Assembly: GCA_002682825.1 (NCBI GenBank)
Contig: NOKP01000016.1
Span: forward strand, 25,678 to 89,677
Length of the DNA: 64,000 nucleotides
Origin: Neonectria sp. B-13
Lineage: Eukaryota > Ascomycota > Sordariomycetes > Hypocreales > Nectriaceae
Direction: 5' to 3'
Shown here: positions 31,865-43,335 of the stretch, one piece after another
Layout: each line of letters begins with the position of its first letter
Numbering within the stretch: the stretch's first letter is position 1
The notes under the pieces: model-generated
Database searches by the model: none
What the model was told of the DNA's origin: nothing
What the model saw: only the letters and a program-made list of their open reading frames with translations
Program-made: the position numbers and the translations under genes

Positions 31865-32754
31865 TCATGAGGCAATATTGAAGCGGGCGTTGAACCACGA
31901 AATACACTGGTCTTCAGCTTCAGCCGCCTTCTTGGCAATGTCGCCCATGTCCAAAGCAGCACGAACACAGAACCCGTGCGTGGCATCCTCGTAGACCCGA
32001 ATCTCGCCTCTCGCACCCTCAGGCTTCCCCTCAAGAATCGTCTTGATGTTCCCGGTATGCTGCGCCTTGACCTGGTTGTCGTTGTCCCCAACGGCGATGG
32101 ACACGGGCAGCGTTATCTTCTCAATGTCCGCTGGCAGGTCCAGAAAGCTGGGATGTCCGGTAAATGCTGCGTCAATCAACGGCCTCCCGTCGATCTCGGC
32201 GCCGTGAGCCAGCAGGATCGCGTGCTTGCCGCCCCAGCAGAAGCCCGCGGCGCCGATGGGCAGCGTCGCACCCTCTTCCTTGCGCAGCTGCTCGAAGAAG
32301 CCCCGGACGACGGGGTAGGATTTGCCGATGCGGTTGTGGGCCATGAAGGGAACGAAGCCGCAAATGGCGATGAACATGTGGTATCTAGGGATGCGATTAG
32401 CAAAGCCAAGTGAGTTGTCGTCGTTAGGAAAGAGAATGCTCACGCCTTGGCCAGGTAGTTTCCGGTCTGGTTCGCCGCAACGAGTCTCTCGAGCATCCAC
32501 AATGGCGCGGCATGGCCGTTCATGAAATCGGGCAGATAAATCTTGTAGTCGCCCTTGTCGGCGTACTGGTCGGCCAGCAGCCGGCTGTTGACAAACTCCC
32601 AGCCAAAGGCATCGGGGATAATGACAATGACACCCTTGACCTTTCTTCCATCGGTGGGCTCGGTGACATATGCGTCCAGTCCGTGGAGCTTGATGTCTTT
32701 GCCTCGGGGCTGTCCCTCGTGGACGCTGCCCTGGAAGCAAGCGGGGCAGGACAT
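31865..32754 (-). CDS. Dienelactone hydrolase family protein
   Basis: Minus-strand join of 32444-32754 and 31865-32384 (intron GTGAGC...CCTAG) gives 276 aa. It is an alpha/beta-hydrolase of the DLH family, which hydrolyses lactone or ester bonds in aromatic-compound breakdown and related detoxification. Seen are MSCPACFQGSVHEGQPRGK, KGVIVIIPDAFGWEFVNSR, YADKGDYKIYLPDFMNG, the nucleophile elbow GAAGFCWGGKHAI (Cys nucleophile), PVSIAVGDNDNQVKAQH (Asp) and YEDATHGFCVR (His), completing a Cys-Asp-His triad. No targeting signal is visible. The substrate is unknown. The gene is sandwiched between two diverged direct repeats (31407-31752 and 33067-33474). A longer unspliced reading to 32890 lacks the N-terminal family motif. 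Confidence 0.92.
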
Positions 32755-33066
32755 TCTGGGATGCGGTTGTTAGAGCCGGATGTATGAGGCCGCAGGGCGT
32801 TGTAATGGATGCTGACAACCTGAATATATACCGGGCAGTGTTGCGATATATGTGCGAGGTTATCGGGCACAAATCACCGTCGTGTTCCAACCCGCACGCA
32901 GGTCCCGGCTCAGTACGCCGGATGACTTTGATGAGTTGCGGCCAGCTGAAAAGAGGCTGTCTGTGATTGGCCGAGACGGCCGAACATGGCTGTTTCCCCT
33001 AATTTGCGTCCCCTCCGAACTACCCCAGCCAAGCCGTCGTTGTACTCTCCTCTTTAGCACGTGAAA
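32755..33066. other. Promoter region of the dienelactone hydrolase gene
   Basis: This is about 310 bp between the start codon at 32754 and direct-repeat copy 2. No ORF is supported. Confidence 0.5.
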
Positions 33067-33474
33067 AAGGACGTCAAGCTCGTGAATGTGCAGAATCCAT
33101 CAATGCCGACATCGCATTCGTAGCCGGTGAGTCGCTAGGCGGTTGGAGGACATATTTGTGGGCATCCATCGCATTGCCGGATGAGTCTTGAGGTTGGGAA
33201 CCCACACGGAGTTATCGTCTGTGTTTTCTAGCTATCGCACCGTTTTGGTAATTGTATCGTTAAGACTAAGTAATATCCTGCCCAAGAGTCTCCTGTGTAT
33301 CGTTAAGGCTAAGTATCTTTCACCACCCAATGAATGTCCTGCTATAGTGTCAAGGCTCCGGTTGTGACCTATATTGCCCGCTTCCTCCACCCAGGAACCA
33401 AGTAGCTCGGCGCTCCCAAACCCACGGACAAGCCAGGTGTGTTCCGACTTCTATTCGGAAGTCCTGTCAAGCAG
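33067..33474 (+). repeat. Diverged direct repeat, copy 2 (5' side of the dienelactone hydrolase gene)
   Basis: This is the counterpart of 31407-31752. It carries roughly 60 bp extra relative to copy 1 (mainly GTTGTGACC...ACCCACGG before ACAAGCC) and ends with the shared GTCCTGTCAAGCAG at 33461-33474. Transition differences dominate. Confidence 0.75.
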
Positions 33475-33489
33475 AGGCGGTTGCAGTGC

Positions 33490-36400
33490 TCACCCCATTT
33501 CTCGAAAGCTACCATTATTCGATATTTCGAGTGGACGGGCCCGAAGATATGATCGTACCAAGTTCAAGATTTCTGGATTCTTGGCGGTAGTCGGTAACAA
33601 GTATATATAGTAGTTGCCCATTGCCAAGCAACTACTCGTTGAGACAATGTTCCTTGGGTATTTTGTGGAGAGCGCCGGGTCAATCCAGTTGATTAGGTAC
33701 ATGATTGCTGCATGCACCATTTCCACAGTGGAATGTAGACCCTTTAGGGTCTCAATCAGGATCTGAGCATCTCTTTGTCCATTTTGGGCGTATCCTATGC
33801 ATTCGGATCCAGCTTATTGATGCCTTAGGTAAAGGCAATGCAATCGATACATACCCAGCGATCCATTATCGCCATTGTGCCAATGTTGATAGCATCGAGT
33901 CCCTTGAGTGGCTCATGAGACTTGAGAGGCGGGTCTATCTTCACCTCGGTTTGTGGCAACTCGTGAGGCAGTTTCTCATTCCCTTTGCTCCTTTTCCATT
34001 TGGAGCTTGAGCGTCTGTACCTTGCGGGTGAACATAAGGTTCTCGTTCACGGCATAGCGAGTGACGGCTCGAATTGGGGCATTCTGAGCCTCGCCGGGCT
34101 TAAGTCCGGGTCCGCATATCCCGGCCACTGGCGCGTATGCAGGGCATTGCAGTTCCAACCAGCGCGGATATATATAGAATCAACGTCCAGCAGAGCGTAG
34201 GCATAATGTGAGCTGGTTGTGAAGCTGCTTCGACCAAGAGACGCGGATCAACCATGTATCGTCCTGCTTCGCCGCGCACGGAGTCGGCGGTTGCGGTCCA
34301 TTTGTACGCCACTAAGATTCCCGGGGGACTCCCTCAAATCTTTCAAGTTCTTGTGTAGCGAAGATGGAATACCATGGGGCGACAAATCCGGCCAAAGTGA
34401 ATTGGCATGATGGCGGGCCGCTCTTCGTTTCGTATAGTGTACGTGATGCTGTCTTGATGTATAACCGTTTCGCTCGGTCAAAGGCCAGAGAGATTTCACT
34501 GGCGATGCCTCCCACTCTTCTTTGGGGGATGCTCTTTCTGCTGCGTCCATTTCCCGCCGGGGACCAGTTCTGATAGGTCAATGATCCGGTGTAGCTCGGG
34601 CAAGTCATTCGGGGCCTGGCTGGTGTATATAAACTCAGTGAGGTGATTGACGACCTGGGTGGAGACTCGGGCGGAGAGGGCCGAACATAATGCCTGGCAG
34701 AAGAAATACCAGTCTGGTGGGCAATCGCGAGCAAGACCAGCGGTATATAGACAACAAGGAATATACAGTTAATAGCGTACTCATCGCGTATGCTACCTTG
34801 GTGTCCATGAAAGCCCTTTGGGTAAACTTGGGCATGCCGTCGAGGGTGTTGAGGACGTTATCCAGGTCCTAGATCAGAAACGAAGCTGGGGTTCTCCCCA
34901 GAACCCAAAGCTTCTCCAGATAGTATAAGCGATGTTATACATCCGGTGGTCCCAAACGCTCCCATTGAAAGGATCCTCCTCGTTTTCGGTAGGCTGGTGC
35001 ATGGGTTGATGTTGAGGCTCGTTCTGGCCCCCGCTGTCAGAAAGGGGCGGTTGATCGTCGTCCTCATCGTGATCCGGATCTCTGGGCAAGTTTTCGCTCT
35101 TCGTAGAGCCAGGGTACGGTTTGAAATGCCGAGCTCGAGAAGCTGAGGCGCAATTTGCCGAGCGCCGGGGCCTGAGTGAGGTGACACCGAGACTAGAGTA
35201 GAAAAGGATTGGGAACGCGAAGCGAATCGGCCCTGTATATAATGGACAGTTCAAGTTGAGAGCCTGAGTTTCTCTTCGACATAGTCTTCATTTTTGGGCG
35301 GCGCTGAAGCGGCGAGTTTGTCAGTGTTCCGTCCGGAGTCTTCTTGAATCGTCGTATATATGTTGTGAACAGGTGTGGAATGGAGACCGGAACGGTTCTC
35401 CTCGTGTCGATTCCTGGGGAGCGGATTGGATCGAGGTCCTCATCTATTCCTTCTCGAGAATTCCAGGCGATGTGTATATGTAGGCGAGGGATGAAAGCTC
35501 ATACTCTTGCCAGCTTTCTGTCGCTTGACGGGCTTCTCCACTGAGAGGTGAATGGCAGCCAAGTAGGTCTTGATCTTTCCTGTCCCCATCTCGTTTGCCA
35601 GGATCGTGTGCCACAGCTGGCTAACGCTGCCGTTAGCTAGATCCCGAGGAGTCATAGCAAACGACTATGTTGAAGGTTGGAAAGTTGTCCATTGTTTCCC
35701 TGTATGTCTGGTAAATGGAGTTGACGGGCGTCATGATGAAGCTTGGGCGGAATTCAACTTGCTCTCCAGCCTTCTGCTGCCGGACCATGCGCTCGGCGGA
35801 TAGGTGAATGGCGGCAAGGTAAGTGGCAGCAAGGTATGTTTTCGTCGTCCCGGTGCCCATTTCGTTGGCAAGAATAGTGTGTCAGAGGGGGGTGTTGCTG
35901 CGTTCGACCATATCATCTGCATCTATAAGGAGTTAGCCAAGGTCATAATCTCATGCAAGGGCGTATGAAGTGGTGGGTTCATGCATGAGAGCATCAGATT
36001 GTGACATTCAGTGGAGAGGGCTGTAGAAGGGGAGATGGAGACTTACCTAAGATCTGGCGTACCTTGAGAGCCTGCACTCTCGATCTTTCTGGGCATATAG
36101 ACAGATTTGGGAAGCGAGGTAGGCTGTATTCAGCCAGGATGTCATTAATATCCCTCTTCGGGTCGGGCTGAATCGAATACATGAACATCTCAAGGGAGTA
36201 CTGCTTGCGCAGCTCTTCCATAGGTATGGATATTATTCTTGTGTATAATCTTGATGAGGGGGATGGTCGCAGGATCCATGTTGGTAGGGTACTACTCCCT
36301 GAGGGACTCGTAGTCGTCTCAGCGAGCGAAAGGCGAACAAGCGCGGTCGATGCATATATAGTGAATGGTGAACGGTGTCACAGGAGGAGTCCTCGATAGG

Positions 36401-37861
36401 GACAGACCAAAATATTGAGAAAACAAGATCCCTTCAACACAGTTTACTCCTCTGCTCGGCTTAGCGATTCCGCCTTGGCCGACGGGTTGCGTTGGGGATT
36501 TCCACGGGGATTGAGCCGGTTCGAGAGAAGAGTTTCTTGCAGGTCTCGCAATTAAGCAAGAGCTCGCGATAATCGGGTTTGTAGTCGAGATAAGTCAGCT
36601 TTTTTTTGGGCGGCTTGGTCGGCAGACAAGGATGGTAAAGGGAAAGTAACCCCATTCCCGAGGATGGAAGGCCAAATGCATAGACTTCTCTGCGAGTTGT
36701 GTGCCAGGCCTTGCTCGTAAGATGCGTCGAAGCCATATGCGGCCTCGACTGGATCATTGTTAAGGCGCTTGCCTTTAACCTTTTCACTCAGTGGTGGAGG
36801 ACCGTGTTGGCTTGTTTTGGTGTCCTTCATATAAAAGGGGCTGATGTTGTTGCCATCATGGATTATATAATCTTTGGGCAGAAAAGAATGATGGCCATGG
36901 TCAGGGACCACTCCAGACCAACTTGAAATGGGGCTAACGGAGGCTCATTCGTCACTTCTGGGTTTCGAATCTCGAAGCGCAAGTCGTGCAAGGTGGGTGT
37001 ATTGCATTGTCTCCATCATCAAAACAGGATGTTGCTGGCATCTTGAGGGGGCCGTTCGTTGGCACTCCAAGTCTTTGAGTAGACGAAACGCCGTTGCGAT
37101 GGCGTCAATGGTTTGAGACTTGCGAGCAGATACTGAGCTGCATCGCAACACTCCTCGATATATAAGTTGTTGCATTGTCCCCGTCACGAGAACAGTCGTT
37201 ATTAAGAACGGGAGCCGAGGCCCTTGCAGGCTTAATGGGTGTGGCAACTCCTTGCATGCAGCTCGGTAGCAGGACCAGGAATATACCCTGTGCGCATCCA
37301 TTCGGGAAGCTCCCCCGTGGGTAGTCCTGGCCAGCATGGCTGGACTCTCTCCATAGTCATGGGAGATGCTGTTCGCGCCCCATGTCGATTGATTTGAGGC
37401 AAGTGGAAGGCTCCGCTTCCTGCGAGAGAAGCTGGAATACAGTAGACTCGTAGAGACCACAACCTCGGACCCTATCCCGCCCCCAGCAACGGTAGTTGGG
37501 GATCTATGTCCATATTGCTCAGGGTTGACGGAGTACCGGCCAGCTCCACGCCATTCCACCGGAGCGAGAGCCAAAACCTGAACGGCGTGGGCGAGAACAA
37601 AGGCCATTGTAGCGACGGTGGGCTTCGAGTCGCCAGAGACGTTGTCGACACTGGACTCAAAAACCGAGATAAAGGTTGGCTTTTGACATGGGTTGCAACA
37701 ATGTCAACAAAGCTCCTTACCGACGGGTTTTGAGCGTACAGCCTCACCGTTTCCACCGGGTTTGGCTGGTTGATTTGTTCCATTTGGCACTCCTGCGCCC
37801 TTTGGGCGGTGGACATGCATTCATTCATGCACTGAATGAATAGTTCATCTGCGTGAAGCAT
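33490..37861 (-). pseudogene. Degraded SNF2-like helicase/ATPase gene with an internally duplicated motif I block
   Basis: A minus-strand series of short frames, each broken by stops or shifts, reads N- to C-terminal from about 37861 to 33490. The clearest part lies at 35860-35633: ANEMGTGTTKTYLAAT, then AAIHLSAERMVRQQKAGEQV, FRPSFIMTPVNSIYQTYRE and FPTFNIVVCYDSS. This resembles SNF2_N motifs I and Ia (DEMGxGKT and the following TPVxxIxxTYxE). A second copy of the same block (LWHTILANEMGTGKIKTYLA, then AIHLSVEKPVKRQKAGK) follows at 35655-35440. Upstream are a degenerate N-terminal region (LFIQCMNECMSTAQRAQECQ) and NDPVEAAYGFDASYEQG. The C-terminal end has LINWIDPALSTKYPRNIVST. Stops such as L-stop-HTIL (Trp to TGA) fit G-to-A/C-to-T mutation. 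Function is lost. The family call rests mainly on motif I. Confidence 0.55.
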
Positions 37862-38060
37862 CCGGGTACAAGTATAGATAAAGGGGGATAAGAATGAATA
37901 GTGTGTGTTAAGAATGGGAGAAGGCTTTCAGGTGGGGGAATATGGCTCTTATATACTTCAATGGATTCTCATGTGTGTACGGTAGTCTTGTGTGATCGCT
38001 ACAAAGCGATGACGACTACGGCCTGCGGTCTGTGTTGATGCGTGAGTTTCACTGTTGCGT
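37862..38060. other. Short AT-rich spacer
   Basis: This lies upstream of the SNF2-like relic's first ATG. It has TATA-like TATATAC at about 37951 and nothing coding. Confidence 0.35.
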
Positions 38061-38810
38061 TGTGCTGTTGGCCGTCGGCGAGGATGCTGTCAGCCGTCGG
38101 CGAGGATGCTGCGGTTATCGGGAAGGATTCTATTGGCCATCCGGAAGGATATCAGTAAAATTACCTGTTACATTTCACTGCTCACATCGGGTAGTGAGTT
38201 TTCGTGTGGGATGCGCGTTGGACTGCAGCGGCGAGAAGCTGAGGCCACGGATACTGTTAGCATCAACGAGATTACATTACGCTACGAGCAATCGGCGAGG
38301 ATGTTGTTGGCCGTCGGGAAGGATAATGTTGGCTATGCGGGAGGATCTTGGTAAAACTACCTGTTACATTACGCTACTCATCATTGATTTAGTTTTCGTG
38401 GGGTATGTGCGTTGTGTTGCTGGCCGGCGGTGAGGAGTTATAGCCATGGATGGTGTTAGCCAGCCGTGAGATTACCTGTGACATTACGAATACGCGGCTG
38501 GCAATCGGCGACGATGTTGTTGGCCATCGGGAACTACGCTGTGATATCGGCGAGTTGACATGACACAAGCGGGATGTTGCTAGCCGTTGGTGAGAAGCCG
38601 TGGCCACTCGGCGGAGATGTTGTTTGCCTTCGGAAGGGGAGATGCCGTGAACCAACTGTGAAGTCGGTTACCCGTTACATGATGTCGTTGGCCATTCGGG
38701 AGGCTGCTGTTGGCCACTGGCGAATTTGTCTCTTTATCTCCCACATTCCGTTTCACATTATGTCGTTGGCCACCGGTGAGGAAGCTGAAGCTGAAGCCGA
38801 AGCCGACGGG
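38061..38810 (+). repeat. Degenerate minisatellite with TTGGCC(G/A)TCGG core
   Basis: The core TTGGCCGTCGG/TTGGCCATCGG with a trailing GAGGAT or GAAGGAT recurs about ten times with varied spacing (near 38069, 38091, 38132, 38296, 38325, 38521, 38690 and 38767). A larger unit of about 196 bp also repeats: TACCTGTTACATT followed by CTCATC and TTTTCGTG (at 38162 and 38358). Long frames here only reflect the repeat. Some differences look like transitions. Confidence 0.65.
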
Positions 38811-39748
38811 AGACAGCAGCTCTGCCAAGCTATGTATTCGTGTCCAGTCCGAATGGCAAACAACAGCCATCTTCCATGGATAAAGACAGGTCAAGTCACA
38901 CCCAAGATGGACCAGACGTCGGTGGGAGAGTCAATCATGCCCAGACTTGGGAAAAAGAGGCTCATCGCAATTGAACTGACCCTTGCTTGTGGGTGAGGTG
39001 AGACCTTGGCGGATGCAACCCTGCAACCAGCGCAGTGGACTCCGGAGACTTTAGCGCGCCGTGGCTACAGTGGACCCGACCGTGCCGTTTAGGGGAGCCA
39101 TCCACTGTGGGCTGGCTGAAGCACTCAACCTGCAGAAGTACTAGTGGCGGCACCTCGCTCACACCTCTGTCGTCGGTTCCTCAGGTACGAATATACGTAC
39201 TCCATAGTAGTAAACCAGAAGTGATTTTCAACAACCTACCGCCTTGGGCTTTGTGATGGCTTCACTTAATTACTACACTCTGCACTCCGCCAACAACCCT
39301 CAATAGCCACCCGCACAGCCCGATCCGGCTGCATCCGTCTGCCGCATACCAGACATAGAGATCGACTATGTAATTAACCCACTGCCACTGCAACGCTAAG
39401 CCAGAGACAAAAGCTGGAACAAGCACGCCCCCCTGCGAGCGGCATCCACATCCACACACGCCCTCCACACCCTCCAAAACACAGTACCGGGACTCTCACT
39501 CACACACAGAACGACACCTGGACACACGACACACCGCACACCGCACACCACAAACCACACACCACACCCGTCCGCACACCACACGCGCAAACTATACTGC
39601 ACTGACCGCACCCAGTCCATCTATCGCTCACACGCTCCGTTCCATCCAAGGTCGTCGTCCGTCGATCCATCGCGCCAGGCCAGGCCAGGACAGGCCGCAT
39701 CCGAACGTTCGCCAGCCGACACCACCCCAAACCAAACGCCCACCCATC
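38811..39748. other. Promoter/leader of the downstream gene with CA-rich low complexity
   Basis: No gene is seen. Positions 39505-39595 are built almost only of CAC, ACA and CCG steps (for example CACACCACACCCG) and sit in the probable 5' UTR of the gene starting at 39749. Confidence 0.55.
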
Positions 39749-41102
39749 ATGGCGCCCCGAACGCCAAACTCCGGCTCGACGCCCATCTTCTCAACCTCCA
39801 TCTTCTCCTCCTCCTCCTCCGCATCCCGTCCGACCACCCGCGACGGCGCCACAGTCGACCCCCTCACCAAGGACCGCAAACCCTCCTTCTCCCGCAAGTC
39901 CTCCCTCTCCCGCCGCGGCTCCTCCTTCGGCAACGGCCCCAATGCCTATGTGACCGATGCCGCCGCGCCACCTGCTCTTCCCGACTACGCCCTCGCTGCC
40001 GCCGCAAAGGTCACCCCGAGACCAGATCTCGCCCGCGAGTCCTCCGACCCGACCTCGTCCTCGTCAAACGTCTATCCCTCGTCCGCCAACGCCGCCGACT
40101 CGACCATGCAAATGCAGATGCTGAGCCGCAGCGCAACCGGGTCCACCACCTACCTCGGGTCCATGGGTCCTCCCCAGACTCCCATTTCTGGTCCCGGTGG
40201 TGCTATTGGGTCTGGGACCCTTTGGCAGCAGTCCGAGGCTGGATTGGCGCACCAGCAGATCACCGAAGTTGCCAACAAGCGCATCTCAACGCTCGAGTAC
40301 CTGCGCAAAGCGTATGTTCACACAACCCCGCCTCAGGGGCTTATGCCAACCCCAGGGTCGCTCACTAACCGCTTCACGCTCTAGACACGAGGGTCGCATA
40401 TACTGGTTCAATACCTACCTCTTCGACAAGCCCGACTTCAACCGCATGCCCTACTTCGATTCCCGAAAGATTGGTCGCAAGGCCACCAACCATCTTCTCC
40501 TCGGCTTGTCCCTCCCCACCATCGTGGACCTCTACTCCTCCACGGCCATCGAGTTCTTGCGCAGCCTCAACACCCTCCTCTCTGAGTTCGACTCCTTCCA
40601 GCAAATACATGGCGATTCCTCCACCGCCGCCTCGCTCACCCGCGCCCGCTTGCCCAGCATGTTCCGCCGACAGGGCGGCAAGTCCCGCCGTTCCACCTCG
40701 GCCGCCGACATGCACCCCATGCTCGACGAATCCGCCCCTGTGCCCGCCGCCGGCGCCCCGACCCCGTCCGTAATGAACTTCGCCGCCTCCGAGACGGATC
40801 TCCTGCCCGGCGAGGAATACACCTACCTACTCACACCCTCGCTGCCCTTCGATCCGGACTATTTTGAGACGTTTGCGACGCTGTGCGACGTGTTGATTGA
40901 CTGTTACACACGGTTCCTCACCCTCGTGCCTTCACCGCGCGAGTGCTCCGCCCCTGTCGCCGAGCTGTTTGGCAAGGCGGATTCTCGAGTGCGCAAGCTC
41001 ATCGTCCAGGGCTTCGTCAGGGAATTCGAGGACCACAGCCGGAGCCACATCAAGACGGAGGTGGCAAGTATCGGCAAAGTTGTTCTAGGCGGCTTAATGT
41101 GA
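39749..41102 (+). CDS. Conserved hypothetical fungal protein
   Basis: Join of 39749-40311 and 40385-41102 (intron GTATGT...CTCTAG) gives 426 aa. I do not recognise a named family. The N-terminal 150 residues are Ser/Thr/Pro/Ala-rich and probably disordered (SIFSSSSSASRPTTRDG, KPSFSRKSSLSRRGSS). From EVANKRISTLEYLRKAHEGR onward the protein becomes ordered: IYWFNTYLFDKPDF, MPYFDSRKIGRKATNHLLLG, IEFLRSLNTLLSEFDSFQQI, GEEYTYLLTPSLPFDPDYFE, TLCDVLIDCYTRFLTLVP, ELFGKADSRVRKLIVQGFVR and a C-terminal SIGKVVLGGLM. The strong helical character and exact exon junction inside conserved-looking sequence argue for a real gene. No signal peptide or membrane helix is seen. It is probably cytosolic and phosphorylated in its Ser-rich head. 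It converges on MRF1. Confidence 0.85.
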
Positions 41103-41419
41103 AGGCTTGTGTCACGTGGTTTCCAAGGGTGGAGTTTCAATCTGCATCGGAGTTCTTGGTTGGGGCAAGTCACGAATATCCCCGTGGTGATCTTGCTGGG
41201 GGTTTGGGCCGCGGCGTCAATGCTTAGGGATGGATTTGAACGACAATCATGCAGCATCATGGTATCTATCGTATAGAGAGTTGTGTCTACTGGGGGTATT
41301 GATTACCCACTATTGGTTATCTTCATCTTACATGATTCTATACCCTTTTATCTATTTACCCATAATGTACAGTTGTGCCTCGAGCAACATATCCGTTTTC
41401 ACGCCCCTCTTGACGTTCA
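41103..41419. terminator. Convergent 3' region
   Basis: This is about 320 bp between the 3' ends of the hypothetical gene (plus) and MRF1 (minus). The sequence is AT-rich with TATCTAT- and TTTATC-like stretches, as expected for fungal 3' UTRs and polyadenylation. No gene is seen. Confidence 0.4.
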
Positions 41420-42770
41420 TCACTTCTTCCCCTTGGCGGCCTTTTCCTTGGCCTCTTCTTCCGCAACCAGGAGCTCAATATCATTGCCAACCAACCAGTC
41501 CCTCGCCCCATCCATGATCTTGTCCAGTGTCTCACCGCCCTCCAAAACATTCGGCAGGTTATGCACATCTATTCCAGCGCGGTGATCTGTACATCGGTCT
41601 TGGTTGTAGTTGTAGGTGCGGATCTTGTCGCCGCGGGTGATTTGCGTCTGGCTCAGCACGCTGTTGCGCAGCTGCGCAGCCTCGGCTTCGCGCTGCTCCC
41701 GCCGCTTGTCCGCAATGCGCGATCGCAGCACCTTCCACGCCTCCTCGCGGTTGCGCTGCTGCGAGCGGTGGTCCTGCATCGACACCACGGTGCCCGTGAG
41801 CGCGTGCGTCATGCGGATCGCGGACTCCGTCTTGTTGACGGACTGGCCGCCGGCGCCGCGCGATCGCATCGTCTCGATCCGCACCTCCGACGGGTTCACG
41901 TAGAAGTCGCTCTCCGGGTCGTCGAAGCCCGCCATCGCGTCGCTGGTGCCGTTGTCGGGGAAGGACGGCAGCACCCACAGGGCCACGGCGCTCGTGTGCA
42001 CGCGGCCCTTGCTCTCGGTGCTGGGGATGCGCTGCACGCGGTGCATGCCGGCCTCGCTCCGAAATATATCGTAGGCGCCCGGGTCTTGGATCTCGAGGAT
42101 GGCCTCCTGCAGCGGGTTCTCGCCGGCCGACGACGAGCTGTCGCCGGCCGTGTCGGCGAACTCGTACTTCATGACGCTGTGGCGGTATCCCTTGCGCATG
42201 CATAGGGCCTTGTACATCTTAAACAGCGTGTCGGTGAAGTAGCGGCCCTCGAGTCCGCCGGGGCCAGGCCGGAACTCGATCATGCACGGCAGGTCGGCGA
42301 AGGGGTGGCGGGGCGTCAGGCTGGCGGAGAGGTTGCGGGAGAGGGCCTCGAGGCGGCTCGTCTCGGTGCCCAGCTCGTCGGCGGCGATGGAGGCGAGGTC
42401 GGCGTCCTGGTCCGGGTCGGCGAGCATGGCCTTGAGCTCGGTCACGGAAGCCTGCGTCTTTTCCCAGGCCTTGAGGGCGGCGGCGACACGGGACAGCTCG
42501 CCAACTCGCTTGGCCTTTGCTGTGTCGAAGGAGTCGTTGAGGGCTTTCTGGAGGCCATCGTATTCGGAGGCCATGAACTGGGCGCGCTGGAGGAGGGCGG
42601 GGGCGAGGAGGGGAGAAGCATCTACAGGCGGGGGAGGTTTATTAGCTTCCATGATGGACGAGGGAGGGAATCTTCGACGCACCATTGGAGGCGTAGCGGA
42701 CGAATTGGCGGATGGACGGGCGAGCCAGCGCTCGGGTGCAGCTCCGGCAGATCCATGGAGCTGGAGACAT
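41420..42770 (-). CDS. MRF1: Mitochondrial peptide chain release factor 1
   Basis: Minus-strand join of 42683-42770 and 41420-42621 (intron GTGCGT...CTGTAG) gives 429 aa. It terminates mitochondrial translation at UAA and UAG. The spliced first exon encodes MSPAPWICRSCTRALARPSI, then RQFVRYAS, an Arg-rich presequence without acidic residues. The mature protein has the class-I release factor order: helical N-terminal domain, FRPGPGGLEGRYFTDTLFKM, the stop-recognition region RIPSTESKGRVHTSAV (PST in place of bacterial PAT), the catalytic GGQ in SRGAGGQSVNKTESAIRMTH, and RIADKRREQREAE with TYNYNQDRCTDHR near the C-terminus. A Lys/Glu-rich tail ends in GKK. An alternative unspliced start at 42685 would lack the presequence. 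Confidence 0.95.
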
Positions 42771-43335
42771 TCTTCCGAGGGGAGGAATCGCGGAGTGCGA
42801 TGTTGGTGTTGGAGAGTCGAGGTGGAGGGCGATGTTTCAAAGTGGGATTTTTAGAAGCCTTCATCATGCCAGGGTCGTTGAAATCCGGGGTGGTGGGGCG
42901 CCGATTACACATGGCTGCATCCTTGTTGGACACAACAAAAAGAGAATAATACACCGCGTTGTCTACTTCGTAAAATGATATCGAGGTTGCTAACTACGAA
43001 ATACTCATTCCAGTTAATGGATAAAGAGAACCTTCAATTGCCACAAGCCAAGCTACATCTTCCCATGGAAAGTCGCTCATGACATCTACTTGTGACTTAC
43101 ACATCTCTCATCTTTGCTTGAGCAAACCACTCGTGCCTCAAGAAGTGAATACCAGGATTGGGATTCTCTAAGAATTTGCAGGCGGAATCAGATAGGTTTA
43201 TGACTCGAGATTTGTTGTGTTTATTCAGCCCTCCATTTTGTTCCTCCAGATTGGAACAGTTCGTGCGAATCGTTGCTTGCTATTAAGTCTATCGTCTATC
43301 CATCCCACAATAAGTCTTGCTCTATACCGTCTAAT
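42771..43335. other. Intergenic, no gene seen
   Basis: This holds the MRF1 upstream region and the 3' flank of the MFS gene. No supported ORF, RNA or repeat is visible. Confidence 0.5.

Noticed and set aside
16900..32754. A secondary-metabolite or catabolic gene cluster
   Set aside because: The genes are unrelated housekeeping functions with independent promoters, and no backbone synthase or shared pathway is present.
38032..38433. Cys/Gly-rich frames in the minisatellite
   Set aside because: They repeat with the DNA period and have no independent conservation; this is repeat DNA, not a gene.
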